From Sulfurivermis fontis (lineage in GTDB: Bacteria > Pseudomonadota > Gammaproteobacteria > Thiohalomonadales > Thiohalomonadaceae): a stretch of 64,000 nt of DNA. The position numbers and the translations under genes were made by a program. The notes under the pieces are model-generated. The model did not search any database, was not told the origin of the DNA, and was given only the letters and a program-made list of their open reading frames with translations. Shown in pieces: positions 11,455 through 20,845 of the stretch (within the stretch, counting starts at the first letter, position 1; each line of letters starts with the position of its first letter). The stretch spans positions 1,170,501 to 1,234,500 of the forward strand of contig NZ_AP018724.1 in the NCBI RefSeq assembly GCF_004001245.1. Direction: 5' to 3'.

Positions 11455-11471
11455 AGCAATCGGCGTACCAG
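11455..11471 (-). promoter_or_regulatory. Sigma-54 promoter of the DUF294-symporter operon
   Basis: On the minus strand the sequence reads CTGGTAC-GCCGA-TTGCT, matching the -24/-12 consensus YTGGCACG-N4-TTGCW at all positions but one (C to T). GG and GC are 10 nt apart as required. Transcription would start near 11445, leaving a leader of about 30 nt before the TTG at 11413. Palindromic enhancer-like sites lie 60-100 bp upstream. Confidence 0.65.
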
Positions 11472-11531
11472 TTGCCGTTTCCTTTCAAAACAGCAGGTTG
11501 GCCTATTTCACCTGTGCGGCGTGTGGGTAAG

Positions 11532-11571
11532 TGTTACGGGGTGTAACGGGGGAGTGTTACGGAAGGTAACA
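11532..11571. promoter_or_regulatory. Two TGTTAC-N5-GTAACA palindromes, candidate activator sites
   Basis: Site 1 is TGTTAC-GGGGT-GTAACG (11532-11548) and site 2 is TGTTAC-GGAAG-GTAACA (11555-11571). Their centres are 23 bp apart, about two helical turns, and about 94 and 117 bp upstream of the expected transcription start. Seventeen-bp palindromes with N5 spacing placed like this are typical of NtrC-family enhancers. A third copy is at 18928-18944 in front of the kinase operon. Confidence 0.6.
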
Positions 11572-11580
11572 GAAAGGCAG

Positions 11581-11608
11581 TTTCAAGTTTCAAGTTTCAA
11601 GTTTCAAG
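11581..11608. repeat. Heptamer tandem repeat, TTTCAAG x4
   Basis: Four exact head-to-tail copies of TTTCAAG directly between the palindromic regulatory sites and the 45-copy CTTGYCA array. It is the same heptamer family (TNNCAAG) as the large array but in the opposite orientation, so the two could pair. Confidence 0.9.
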
Positions 11609-11625
11609 AAAGACCAACAATCCTC

Positions 11626-11940
11626 CTTGCCACTTGCCACTTGCCACTTGCCACTTGCCACTTGTCACTTGCCACTTGCCACTTGCCACTTGCCACTTGC
11701 CACTTGCCACTTGTCACTTGTCACTTGTCACTTGTCACTTGTCACTTGTCACTTGTCACTTGTCACTTGTCACTTGCCACTTGCCACTTGCCACTTGCCA
11801 CTTGTCACTTGTCACTTGCCACTTGCCACTTGCCACTTGTCACTTGCCACTTGTCACTTGTCACTTGTCACTTGTCACTTGTCACTTGTCACTTGTCACT
11901 TGCCACTTGCCACTTGTCACTTGCCACTTGCCACTTGTCA
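11626..11940. repeat. 45-copy heptamer tandem array (CTTGCCA / CTTGTCA)
   Basis: Exactly 315 bp made of 45 heptamers with no other substitution or indel: 23 CTTGCCA and 22 CTTGTCA units, the variants grouped in runs (for instance one run of nine CTTGTCA). The last unit supplies the stop codon of the PilZ gene at 11938. Because 7 is not a multiple of 3, all three plus frames read as the same meaningless peptide cycle (LATCHLP-type), which is not taken as coding. Such arrays usually vary in copy number between strains. Confidence 0.95.
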
Positions 11941-12696
11941 CTGGTCTTTTCTGACCTTGCGGCGCTCCAACTCGACGCGGTGGATGTAGCGCAGGATGGC
12001 GGCGTTGCTGCGGGAGTCCAGGCCCAGCAGGCGGCAGCCGATGCGGTAGAGCGGGGTGCCGTCCCGGCTGTCCACCTGATAGCGGTTGCGGATCTCGATG
12101 TCGGCGTGGATCACCCCTTCCTCGGGCAGTTCGATGCGGCAGCCCGGCACGATGCTGCCGGGTTCCCAGCCGCACTGCCGTCCTTCCGGCGGTTCGATGA
12201 TGCCGACGCCGCCGACGCTGATATCGACGATGTGTGCCGAGATCGTGCCGCCATCAGGCGTGGCAAGGCTGATATTGAGGTGGCGGCCGATGGGGGTGGC
12301 GAGGCGGTAGTACTCGCGCCGCTGGATGCGGATGATGGAGGCGGGCAGGGGGATGACGAAGGCCGGCGCGCCCTGGAAGGTCGCTTTCTGGATGGACTCG
12401 CTGGTGAACTGGACCCGCACCTGGTTGTGGCGGGTGACGAACAGGATGCGGCGGGCCGCGAGCAGGCGCTGGTTGAGGCTGTCGTCCGGTCCGTAGTCCA
12501 GCACCAGGCGATTGTGCTCCTCGTCGAGGCGCAGGATGGTGGTGAGGATGAAGTCGCTGCCCTCGTTGAAATAGGCCGTGACCAACTGCAGCCCGCGCGC
12601 CAGATCGCCCAGCACGCGGAGGATTTCCATGCGGGAATCGACCCGGTAGCGTTCCGGGTCGATGGCTCCATCGTTGGTCATGTCATCGGCGCTCAT
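11938..12696 (-). CDS. YcgR-like PilZ domain protein, copy 1
   Basis: 252 residues: a YcgR-type N domain (about 15-115) followed by a PilZ domain (about 120-240). The c-di-GMP contacts are visible: RREYYR supplies the R-x3-R motif and DISVGGVG the D-x-S-x2-G motif. Family members bind c-di-GMP and act as flagellar brakes or effectors of surface behaviour; the partner here is unknown. The stop codon is made by the last unit of the heptamer array, so the final residues may have been altered by array growth. It is followed upstream by a close paralogue with a 38-nt gap, likely one operon. Confidence 0.85.
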   Translation of the reverse strand: MSADDMTNDGAIDPERYRVDSRMEILRVLGDLARGLQLVTAYFNEGSDFILTTILRLDEEHNRLVLDYGPDDSLNQRLLAARRILFVTRHNQVRVQFTSESIQKATFQGAPAFVIPLPASIIRIQRREYYRLATPIGRHLNISLATPDGGTISAHIVDISVGGVGIIEPPEGRQCGWEPGSIVPGCRIELPEEGVIHADIEIRNRYQVDSRDGTPLYRIGCRLLGLDSRSNAAILRYIHRVELERRKVRKDQ

Positions 12697-12734
12697 GGGG
12701 TTCCGGTTCTCCGAAGTCTAGCAAGAATGCCGGC

Positions 12735-13496
12735 TCACTCCCGGCTCTTCGCCTTCTGCTCGATCTGCATGCGGTGGATGAAGCGTTGGATGATGGCGCT
12801 CTTGTCCAGCGGCAGGCCGTGAAAGGCGCAGCCGATGCGGCGCACCTGGCCGCCGTCGTTTTGTGTCATCAGGAAGTTGTTGCGCACCACCAGGTCGAAT
12901 ACCAGCGTGCCGGTATCCGGCAATTCGGCGCGGCAGCCCTGCAGCAGCGTGCCCGGTTCCGGATTGAACTGGCGCGTCGGGTCGAGCAGGCCGATGCCGC
13001 CGCAGCTGATGTCGGTCATGGTGAGGGCCACCTCATTCTGATCGGGCAGCCGGATATAGCACCTGACGGCGTTGATCTGCGGCAGGGTGACGCGGAAGAA
13101 CTCGCGCCGCTGCTGGCGGAACAGGCTCTCCGGCAGGGCCGCGGCGAGGGCCTGCCGGTCCTGGAACTTGGCCCGTTGCAGGATGTTGCAGCTGAATTTG
13201 ATGTTGATGTTGTCGTGCTTGGTGACGCAGACGGCGCGGCCGTATTCGAGCAGGCGCTGGTTCAGTTTCTCGTCGGCGCCGTAGTCCAGCACCAGCAGGT
13301 TGCGTTCGGGCATGACGGCGAGCACGGCGGTGAGGATGTATTCCTTGCCGTGATTGAAATAGGCGGTGAGGATGTCCGGCCGCTTGCTCAGATCCACCAG
13401 CACGTTGGTGATGGCCGCCTTCGACGTCAGCAGGAAACGCTCGTCGTCGCCGCCGTCGAACAGCTCGGTCTTCTTCTCTTCGGCCTGCTCTGCCAT
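12735..13496 (-). CDS. YcgR-like PilZ domain protein, copy 2
   Basis: 253 residues, same layout as its downstream neighbour: YcgR-like N domain and a C-terminal PilZ domain with RREFFR and DISCGGIG as c-di-GMP motifs. The two copies share order, length and many blocks (TAYFNHGKEYILT vs TAYFNEGSDFILT), so they arose by tandem duplication and then diverged. It begins the pair, and the 115-bp gap upstream should hold the promoter; no convincing sigma-70 pair was picked out there. Confidence 0.85.
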   Translation of the reverse strand: MAEQAEEKKTELFDGGDDERFLLTSKAAITNVLVDLSKRPDILTAYFNHGKEYILTAVLAVMPERNLLVLDYGADEKLNQRLLEYGRAVCVTKHDNINIKFSCNILQRAKFQDRQALAAALPESLFRQQRREFFRVTLPQINAVRCYIRLPDQNEVALTMTDISCGGIGLLDPTRQFNPEPGTLLQGCRAELPDTGTLVFDLVVRNNFLMTQNDGGQVRRIGCAFHGLPLDKSAIIQRFIHRMQIEQKAKSRE

Positions 13497-13611
13497 GTCG
13501 CTGAAGCTTTTCCCCCGCCGTTTCAGGGTAGTTATTGTTGGTGTGCTATCGGCCGCCCTGCCGGAAACTTGCGCATTCTAACCGCAATGAGGTTTTTATG
13601 CAGGATACGCC

Positions 13612-14049
13612 TCAGGCGAACAGGCGCTGCCACCAACGGCGGCGGCTGGCGGTGGGCTGCATGGCCTCCAGCCCCCGCGGGGCCAGACGGGACAGCACCC
13701 AGCCGGGCAGGGGCGGCGGGTTGTTGCCGGATGAGCCGCAGGAGCTGCCCAGGTTGTGCGGATCGTAGATCTTCACCATGGTCGGCCGGGTCATGTCGTC
13801 GGCATAGACGATGCCGCAGTAATCCTCGTCGTGGTCGCGGCGCAGCAGCGCATCGATCTCCGTGAGGAAGGTGGCGAACTGCTCCGCGCTCACCGGCGCC
13901 ACGGGGGGCTGTTCGCCCACGGCATAGACATACCAGCCCTCATCGGCCTGGCTGCGCAGCGTCTGCCACAGTCGGTCCAGGTCCTCCCAGCGCAGCGCAC
14001 TGGCGAAGAAACCGCGGAAGGCGGTCATGTACGGGTCATTCTGCTCCAA
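13612..14049 (-). CDS. Conserved hypothetical protein with CGSSG-PGWVLSR tail
   Basis: About 145 residues; family not recognised. No signal peptide or membrane helix. The N half is rich in aromatic residues (FFASALRWEDLDRLWQTL, then GWYVYAVGE) and the C half has GIVYADD, KIYDPHNLGSSCGSSG and PGWVLSRLAP. It ends in a basic, tryptophan-containing tail. Three starts are possible: TTG 14082, TTG 14049 and ATG 14028. The second has GAGG about 8 nt upstream and is used here; the ATG is a fair alternative. It stands alone between the PilZ pair and the response regulator, with repeat sequence on its 5' side. Confidence 0.6.
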   Translation of the reverse strand: MEQNDPYMTAFRGFFASALRWEDLDRLWQTLRSQADEGWYVYAVGEQPPVAPVSAEQFATFLTEIDALLRRDHDEDYCGIVYADDMTRPTMVKIYDPHNLGSSCGSSGNNPPPLPGWVLSRLAPRGLEAMQPTASRRRWWQRLFA

Positions 14050-14077
14050 GTTCCCTACCTCACAACAGGCAAAAGAT

Positions 14078-14235
14078 TTCAACGCAAAGACGCAAAGGGC
14101 GCCAAGGACGCAAAGTCATTTTGTGTAGGAGCGGCTCTGCCGCGATGGTGCTCAAGACCATACGCCGCGCCGCAGCGTGCCAGAGGCGCCCTAGTGAAAC
14201 GCTTCATATGAAACCTTTGCGCCCTTTGCGTTCAA
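14078..14235. repeat. Inverted CGCAAAG-type repeats around a REP (type C)
   Basis: Left arm (14078-14115) is built of GACGCAAAG/GGCGCAAAG-like words; the right arm (14216-14235) is the reverse complement of the same words (TTTGCGCCCTTTGCGTTCAA). Between them lies a GTAGGAGCGGCTCTGCCGCGAT REP at about 14126-14147, a type also seen near 27114 and 27613. The structure separates the hypothetical gene from the 3' end of the response regulator and looks like a small non-coding mobile or folded element. Confidence 0.6.
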
Positions 14236-14241
14236 TGGCTT

Positions 14242-15579
<1,338 letters not shown>

Positions 15580-15639
15580 GACTCTATTTCAAACTGCGTG
15601 GGTAGGAGGATAAGCGCAACGCATCCGTCAAGCGGATAG

Positions 15640-15668
15640 GCACGAGGGTCAAGGTACGAGATGCGAGG
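15640..15668. repeat. Degenerate heptamer repeat, GCACGAG-type
   Basis: Four imperfect heptamers in a row (GCACGAG, GGTCAAG, GTACGAG, ATGCGAG) in the gap between kinase and regulator genes. They are the reverse-complement family of the heptamers at 15731-15765, giving an inverted arrangement 60 bp apart that could form a long hairpin in the kinase-regulator mRNA. Confidence 0.55.
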
Positions 15669-15727
15669 AAGGTGTACGCTGCGCGCACGGCTGTTTGAAT
15701 TCACAAAACAATACCCATGCAGCGAGT

Positions 15728-18712
15728 TCATTCCTCGTCCCTCGTCCCGCGTATCTCGTGCCTCGACACAGGCAGGCGCAGGATCACCGAGGTACCCTCG
15801 CCGGGCCGGCTGCGCAGGGTGACCGTGCCGGCGTGCTCGGCCACGATGTTGTAGACCATGGGCAGGCCGAGGCCGGTGCCTTCGCCCGGCTGCTTGGTGG
15901 TGAAGAAGGGTTCGAATACCTGGTCCTGTAACTCCTCCGGGATGCCGCGGCCATAGTCGGTGACCACCACTTCGATGAAATTGCCGTCGCTGCGCCCGCT
16001 GACGATGACGCGATCGCCCGGCTGCGAGGCGTCGCAGGCATTGGTGAGCAGGTTGACGAACACCTGGATCATGCGCTGTTGATCGCCGTGCAGGATCAGG
16101 TCGGCTTCGCAGCGGTTGATGAATTCGATCTGCTTGCCGGCCTGGGACAGGCGCACCAGGCGTATGGCGTCCTCGATGCAGGCATGCAGATTGAAGGGGG
16201 CCGGCGTGTGATCCACTGCCGTGCCGCTGTGGCTGAAGCTGACCAGCGAGTGCACGATGTTGGTGATGCGCCGCGTCTGCTCCAGGATCTGTTCGATGCT
16301 CTCTTCGACGAAGGCCGGGTCGCCCTTGTCGTACAACACGTTCTGCGCCAGACAGGCGATGCCGGTGACCGGATTGCCGATCTCGTGCGCCACGCCGGCG
16401 GCGAGACGGCCGATGGAGGCCAGGCGTTCGCTGTGGGCCAGCTCCGACTCCAGCATGTGCAGGTCGGTGAGGTCTTCGATGAGGATGACCGTGCCGCCGC
16501 TGTGCGGACGGCGCAGCGCGGCGTCGATGCCGGCGGTGTCCTCGATGGCGGCCTTGTGCAGGTTGAAGACGCGGGCGCGGCCTTCGCTGTTTACCTTCAC
16601 CTTGCGCAGGTGGCGATCCTGGGTGCGCAGGAAGCCGCCGAGCAGGCCGGCCCAGGGATCGGGCAGCTCGCGCAGCGGACGCCCCACGGTCTGGTAGTCC
16701 TCCAGTCCGGAAAGCGCCGCCATGGCCTGGTTCCAGGAGATCACCTCCAGCTCAGGGCTCACCGCGCACACGCCCAGCGGCAGGTCGAGCAGCACCTGAC
16801 GGTGGTAGCGACGCAGGTTGTCCAACTCGGCGGCGAGGCCGCGCAGTTGCGAGCGCGACTCCTCCAGCCGCTGTTCGACGAAGCGCACGCTGGCGGCGAG
16901 GGCGTTGCGGGTGGTGGTGTCGGTGCGCAGGCGCTCGTCGACGATCATGCGCGCCAGCAGCGGCCCCACCAGCCCGGACAGATTGCGCTCGATGCGCTCG
17001 CGCAGGCGGCGCAGTTCGGTCTGCCGTTCCTCGTCCGGTGTCAGGCCGAGGTCGGCCAGGGCCTGGGCTACCTCCCGTTCGGCCATCTCCGCGCCGGTGA
17101 TCTGTGCCAGCTGTTCCTTGAACTGCTGCGGCGAGACGGCCAGCGGCACGCCGCTCGGCGGTGTCATGCTCTCCTTGCAGCAGGCGCGCGCCGCCTCCTG
17201 CTCCTCCTCGCTGGCCTCGGTGATGAGTGAAATGCCGGCAAACAGCAGACTGTTGACCGCCAGGGTCCAGAAGGTGGCGTGCCCCCAGGGCGAGCCCTCC
17301 ACCTGGCCCCAGCCGGACAGCCAGGCGAGGGAGGCCGGCAGGATGCCGGAGTGTTCCAGCAACGGCAGCACCAGCAGCACCGCCCATACCGTACCGCCGC
17401 CGAGCAGGCCGGCGATGAAGCCGAGGCGGGTGGCGCGCCGCCAGTAGAGCAGGCCGACGATGCCGGGCAGGAACTGCGCCACGGCGACGAAGGAAATGAG
17501 GCCGAGCTGCACCAGACCCTGGTTGTGCTCCAGCAGCAGGTAGAAGCCGTAGCCGGCGAGGATGATGACGGCGATGAGTACGCGCCGGCCCCACAGCAGC
17601 CAGCGGTAGATGTCGGTTTCCGGCGACAGCCGCGGCGGGAAGCTGGCCGGCAGCACCAGATGGTTCATGCACATGGAGGCCAAGGCCAGGGTCTCCACGA
17701 TCATCATGGCGCTGGCGGCGGAGACGCCGCCGAGGAAGGTCAGCACCGGCAGGATCGCGGAATCGCCGAACAAGGTGATGCCGAGCACGTAGTAGTCCGG
17801 TGAGGTATCCGGTGTCAGCCGCTGGCCGGCCCACAGGATCGGTGGGATGGCCAGGTTGAGCAGCAGCAGGAACAGGGGGAAGGCCCAGGCGGCGACGTTC
17901 AGCGTGCGCGGCTCGATGTTCTCGGTGAAGGTCATGTGGAACTGGCGCGGCAGCAGGAAGGCCGCGGCGAAGGCCAGCAGCAGCAGGGTCGGCCACGGTC
18001 CCTCGCGCACCGGTTCATACAGCCGGTCCAGGGCCTCCGGGTGGGCAGTTAGCCAGGCCTCCATGTCGGCAAAGCCGCCGAACACGCCATATACCGCGAA
18101 CAGTCCCACCGCCAGCAGCGCCAGCAGCTTGATCAGCGACTCGAAGGCGATGGCCACCACCAGGCCTTCGTGTTTCTCGCGCGCCGAACTGTGGCGCGCG
18201 CCGAACAGCACGGCGAACAGGATCAGGGTGATACAGAAGCCCAGCGCCAGGAACAGCTGCGGCGTGGTGTCCTGGGTCAGCACCTGCAGCGACTCGGTCA
18301 CGGCGCGCACCTGCAGGGCCAGATAGGGCAGGATGCCGGCGAGCATGAACAGGGTCACCAGCACGCCGGCCAGCTGGCTCTGGTAGCGGAAGGCGAACAG
18401 GTCGGCGAGCGAGGCGAGCTGGTATTCCCGCGTCAGGCGCAGGATCGGCTTGAGCAGGATCGGCGTCAGCAGAAAGGCCAGGGTGACGCCGAGGTAGATG
18501 GTGAGGAAGTTGTAGCCCTGGGCCTGGGCGAAGCCGACGCTGCCGTAGAAGCTCCACGAGGTGGCATAGACGCCCAGCGACAGGGTGTAGGTGAGCGGAT
18601 GGCGCGCCAGTTTCGCCGGCAGCCAGCCGCGCTCGGCGGCGTAGGCGATGAGGAACAGCAGCAGCAGGTAGCCGACGCCGGCGAGGAACAGCTGCCACAG
18701 TTCAAAGGTCAT
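15728..18712 (-). CDS. cbrA: SSS-fused sensor histidine kinase, CbrA/CrbS-like
   Basis: 994 residues from the ATG at 18712 (AGGA 5 nt upstream); longer frames upstream have no support. The first about 500 residues form a sodium/solute-symporter-like membrane domain with about 13 helices. Then come a helical linker, a PAS domain (about 640-740) and the kinase core: H-box [13 protein letters not shown] (about 790), N-box [12 protein letters not shown]1 DYGRGIP and G2 GTGLGLP. It senses, and may transport, a solute and phosphorylates the downstream regulator. CbrA works on carbon/nitrogen balance and CrbS on acetate; placement near acsA and an acetate-type symporter fits either. Its start overlaps the small upstream gene by 11 nt, implying coupled translation. 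The last 12 codons come from a heptamer repeat. Confidence 0.88.
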   Translation of the reverse strand: MTFELWQLFLAGVGYLLLLFLIAYAAERGWLPAKLARHPLTYTLSLGVYATSWSFYGSVGFAQAQGYNFLTIYLGVTLAFLLTPILLKPILRLTREYQLASLADLFAFRYQSQLAGVLVTLFMLAGILPYLALQVRAVTESLQVLTQDTTPQLFLALGFCITLILFAVLFGARHSSAREKHEGLVVAIAFESLIKLLALLAVGLFAVYGVFGGFADMEAWLTAHPEALDRLYEPVREGPWPTLLLLAFAAAFLLPRQFHMTFTENIEPRTLNVAAWAFPLFLLLLNLAIPPILWAGQRLTPDTSPDYYVLGITLFGDSAILPVLTFLGGVSAASAMMIVETLALASMCMNHLVLPASFPPRLSPETDIYRWLLWGRRVLIAVIILAGYGFYLLLEHNQGLVQLGLISFVAVAQFLPGIVGLLYWRRATRLGFIAGLLGGGTVWAVLLVLPLLEHSGILPASLAWLSGWGQVEGSPWGHATFWTLAVNSLLFAGISLITEASEEEQEAARACCKESMTPPSGVPLAVSPQQFKEQLAQITGAEMAEREVAQALADLGLTPDEERQTELRRLRERIERNLSGLVGPLLARMIVDERLRTDTTTRNALAASVRFVEQRLEESRSQLRGLAAELDNLRRYHRQVLLDLPLGVCAVSPELEVISWNQAMAALSGLEDYQTVGRPLRELPDPWAGLLGGFLRTQDRHLRKVKVNSEGRARVFNLHKAAIEDTAGIDAALRRPHSGGTVILIEDLTDLHMLESELAHSERLASIGRLAAGVAHEIGNPVTGIACLAQNVLYDKGDPAFVEESIEQILEQTRRITNIVHSLVSFSHSGTAVDHTPAPFNLHACIEDAIRLVRLSQAGKQIEFINRCEADLILHGDQQRMIQVFVNLLTNACDASQPGDRVIVSGRSDGNFIEVVVTDYGRGIPEELQDQVFEPFFTTKQPGEGTGLGLPMVYNIVAEHAGTVTLRSRPGEGTSVILRLPVSRHEIRGTRDEE
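15731..15765. repeat. Heptamer repeat forming the kinase C-terminal codons
   Basis: Five heptamer-spaced words on the plus strand (TTCCTCG, TCCCTCG, TCCCGCG, TATCTCG, TGCCTCG). On the minus strand they encode the last residues of the histidine kinase ([12 protein letters not shown]) and abut its stop codon at 15728. This resembles the PilZ gene, whose stop lies in the 45-copy array. Confidence 0.65.
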
Positions 18713-18908
18713 GGGAATCCTGCCGTGCGCGCCGCTGCAGCCGGTACATGGCCACAATCAGGCCCAGCCAGATGAGGTAGGGCAGATACCAGGGATTGCC
18801 GTCCGCCGCCCACCAGTCCAGCAGCGGCGAGACGAGCAGGAACAGGGCCAGCAGAAACAGGAGGACCACCCGGTCCAGCTGGCGTTCGTTTTGGGTGGGG
18901 AGAGGCAT
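18702..18908 (-). CDS. Small two-helix membrane protein upstream of the kinase (CbrX-like)
   Basis: 68 residues with two hydrophobic stretches (about 14-30 and 40-56) and a basic tail (RLQRRARQ). It overlaps the kinase start by 11 nt. In Pseudomonas a small gene, cbrX, occupies this spot and couples translation to cbrA; this looks like the counterpart by position and type, though similarity cannot be tested here. A TGTTAC-N5-GTAACA-like palindrome lies 20-36 nt upstream of its ATG. Function otherwise unknown. Confidence 0.7.
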   Translation of the reverse strand: MPLPTQNERQLDRVVLLFLLALFLLVSPLLDWWAADGNPWYLPYLIWLGLIVAMYRLQRRARQDSHDL

Positions 18909-18927
18909 CGGCGCAGCTTACCAGAAA

Positions 18928-18944
18928 CGTTACGAAAGGTAACA
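18928..18944. promoter_or_regulatory. Palindrome CGTTAC-N5-GTAACA before the kinase operon
   Basis: CGTTAC-GAAAG-GTAACA, the same 17-bp design as the two sites at 11532-11571. It lies between gluQ and the small membrane gene, very close to the latter's start. That position would suit autorepression or autoregulation by the CbrB-like protein; no sigma-54 promoter was found beside it. Confidence 0.5.
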
Positions 18945-18970
18945 GCCGTCGCAGGAGCGGAGGCGGCCCG

Positions 18971-19858
18971 TTACAGGGGCAGGGCGCGGGTGGCCGGAAT
19001 CGTCGCGGCGTCCCAGTGCACAACCGCCCATCGCCACAGCGCAGGGACATCCCCTTCCAGCAGTTCCGCCGGCGGCTGCTGGCCGAGGAAGGTGAGGGCC
19101 TGCCACAGGGGAGGTAACGGATTGTCCATGGGCAGGGCCGGGGCGTAGGTCTGCTTGGACAACTTTTCGCCGGCGGCATTGACCGCCACCGGCAGGTGCA
19201 GGTAGGTCGGCGTCGGCAGGCCGAGCAGGTGTTGCAGAAGGATCTGACGCGGGGTGGAGTCGAGCAGGTCGCTGCCGCGCACGATGTCGGTGACGCCCTG
19301 GGCGGCGTCGTCCACCACCACCGCGAGCTGGTAGGCCCACAGGCCGTCGGCGCGGCGCACCACGAAATCGCCCACCTCACGCTCCAGGTTTTGCCGCTGC
19401 ATCCCCTGCAGGCGGTCGTCGAAAGCGATCACCCTGCCGTCGGTGCGCACGCGCAGGGCGCCGGGGCCGTCGATGGCGTGGCCGGCACTGCGGCAGGTAC
19501 CGGCATAGACACCGGGGGCGAGATGGGCGGCGGCCGCCGCCTCCAGCGCCTCGCGGCGCGAACAGCGGCAGGCATACAGCACACCGCCGCGCCGCAACTC
19601 TTCCAGTGCGGCGCGGTAGGCGTCAGCGCGCCGGCTCTGGTACAGCACCGGTCCGTCCCACTCGAAACCGTAGCGTTCCAGGGTGCGCAGGATCAGGTCC
19701 GCCGCGCCGGCCATCTCGCGCGGCGGGTCGATGTCCTCCATGCGCACCAGCCAGTGCCCACCCTGCCGACGGGCCTCCAGGCAGCTGGCCAGGGCCGCAA
19801 GCAGCGAACCGAAGTGTAATGGTCCGGTGGGCGAGGGGGCGAAGCGACCGATGTACAT
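18971..19858 (-). CDS. gluQ: Glutamyl-Q tRNA(Asp) synthetase
   Basis: 295 residues, the size of GluQRS/YadB. It attaches glutamate to the queuosine base of tRNA-Asp. Visible features: the N-terminal RFAPSPTGPLHFGSL, carrying the HIGH-like site; a zinc-type cysteine set (CRCS near 105 and CR near 125); and KLSKQ near 235 as the KMSKS-like loop. The C-terminal anticodon-binding part of true GluRS is absent, as expected. The dksA-gluQ-cbrA-cbrB order is shared with Pseudomonas, with a nitroreductase gene inserted here between dksA and gluQ. Confidence 0.95.
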   Translation of the reverse strand: MYIGRFAPSPTGPLHFGSLLAALASCLEARRQGGHWLVRMEDIDPPREMAGAADLILRTLERYGFEWDGPVLYQSRRADAYRAALEELRRGGVLYACRCSRREALEAAAAAHLAPGVYAGTCRSAGHAIDGPGALRVRTDGRVIAFDDRLQGMQRQNLEREVGDFVVRRADGLWAYQLAVVVDDAAQGVTDIVRGSDLLDSTPRQILLQHLLGLPTPTYLHLPVAVNAAGEKLSKQTYAPALPMDNPLPPLWQALTFLGQQPPAELLEGDVPALWRWAVVHWDAATIPATRALPL

Positions 19859-19863
19859 CTCAA

Positions 19864-19891
19864 ATACAAGTTACAAGTGACAAGTTACAAG
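19864..19891. repeat. Heptamer repeat TTACAAG/TGACAAG x4 upstream of gluQ
   Basis: ATACAAG, TTACAAG, TGACAAG, TTACAAG in tandem, starting 6 bp before the gluQ start codon (gluQ is on the minus strand). TGACAAG is exactly the minus-strand form of the CTTGTCA unit in the 45-copy array. It occupies the place of the gluQ ribosome site and may affect its translation. Confidence 0.75.
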
Positions 19892-19901
19892 CAAAGGCAC
19901 G

Positions 19902-19972
19902 CCCCTCCCGGCCTCCCCCACGGTGTGGGGGAGGAGGGAAAACTCCCTCCCCGGGGAGGGTTGGGGAGGGGG
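19902..19972. repeat. GC-rich double palindrome, single copy
   Basis: One complete unit of the element amplified at 23.3 and 48.2 kb: CTCCCCCACGGTGTGGGGGAG hairpin (19914-19934, shown shortened in meaning) then ACTCCCTCCCC/GGGGAGGGTT hairpin and a GGGGAGGGGG tail. It ends 1 bp before the nitroreductase stop codon. This isolated copy shows the basic unit of about 70 bp. Confidence 0.85.
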
Positions 19973-19973
19973 A

Positions 19974-20636
19974 TTACTCATACCAGCGGGTGAAGGCATC
20001 CACCGGCTCGCGTTCGGTACGGTAGCGGTTTACCGCCGCGTCCGGATCGGCATAGCCCAGGGCGATGCCGCCGAGCAGGGCCAGGTTCTCATCGATGCCG
20101 AGCAGATTGCGCACCACGTCGGGATACTCGCCCAGCGAGGCCTGCGGGCAGGTGGCGAGGCCCTGTTCCTGCGCTGCCAGCATGATGCTCTGCATGAACA
20201 TGCCCATGTCTATCCAGGCCCCCTGGCCGAGGCGGCGGTCAAGGAACAGCAGCAGCCCCACCGGGGCGCCGAAGAAGCGGTAGTTGTTGTTCCACGCCTC
20301 ACGCTGTTTTTCAGTGTCCTCGCGGCGGATATCCAGCGCCTGGTACAGCGCCAGGCCGCACTGCTTGCGCCGCTCCTTGAACGGCTCGAACCACTGCACC
20401 GGGTAATACTGGTAATCGGGAGTGGCCGGCCCGGCGGCGCGGGCGGCGATCAGGGCATCCGCCAGTTTGCGCTTGGTTTCACCGCGCACCACCGCCACCT
20501 GCCAGGGCTGGATGTTCACGCCGGAAGGAGACCAGCGCGCGGCATCGAGGATGGCGCGCACCTGTCCATCGCTCACGGGGCGATCGAGAAAGGCGCGGGT
20601 GGAACTGCGGCGGGTGAGGGCGGTGGTGACATCCAT
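19974..20636 (-). CDS. Nitroreductase family protein (FMN-dependent)
   Basis: 220 residues from the ATG at 20636, which has GGAG 8 nt upstream; a longer frame to 20690 has none. Features of the nitroreductase fold: RRSSTRAFLDRPV near the N terminus (FMN phosphate contacts), SPSGVNIQPWQVAVV (about 38-52), and near the C terminus GIALGYADPDA. These proteins reduce nitroaromatics, quinones or other electron acceptors with NAD(P)H. The physiological substrate is unknown. It sits between dksA and gluQ and has a palindromic repeat touching its stop codon. Confidence 0.88.
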   Translation of the reverse strand: MDVTTALTRRSSTRAFLDRPVSDGQVRAILDAARWSPSGVNIQPWQVAVVRGETKRKLADALIAARAAGPATPDYQYYPVQWFEPFKERRKQCGLALYQALDIRREDTEKQREAWNNNYRFFGAPVGLLLFLDRRLGQGAWIDMGMFMQSIMLAAQEQGLATCPQASLGEYPDVVRNLLGIDENLALLGGIALGYADPDAAVNRYRTEREPVDAFTRWYE

Positions 20637-20711
20637 AGTGAATCTCCGATGTGCAGGCTGGTTTATTGTAACCGCGCAAGGTTCAGACAAATCAAAAATG
20701 GCCGGAGTGTC

Positions 20712-20790
20712 GTGGGAGCCCGGTTTGCCGGGGGATGCGGCCTGTCCGCTGCCGCAATCGCCCGCTGAATCGGGCTCCTACATAGCCGCA
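20712..20790. repeat. REP-like pair between nitroreductase and dksA
   Basis: Two inverted arms, GGGAGCCCGGTTTGCCGGG (about 20715-20733) and CCGCTGAATCGGGCTCCTAC (about 20762-20781), flank a short spacer. They belong to the scattered (T/G)GGAGCC...GGGCTCC REP class and precede the dksA terminator. Confidence 0.6.
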
Positions 20791-20794
20791 AGAC

Positions 20795-20820
20795 AACAAA
20801 AAAGGGCCTTGCGGCCCTTT
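20795..20820 (-). terminator. Rho-independent terminator after dksA
   Basis: Stem AAAGGGCC/GGCCCTTT (20801-20808 and 20813-20820) with a 4-nt loop, followed in the minus direction by TTTGTTG. It is 26 nt past the dksA stop. Confidence 0.82.
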
Positions 20821-20845
20821 TCTGCTGTGTCTGCGGCGAACGGCC

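Noticed and set aside
11627-11989. Open frames of 100+ residues across the heptamer array (LATCHLP-type repeats)
   Set aside because: All three plus frames give the same cyclic peptide because the unit is 7 bp. No ribosome site or homology; a by-product of the repeat.
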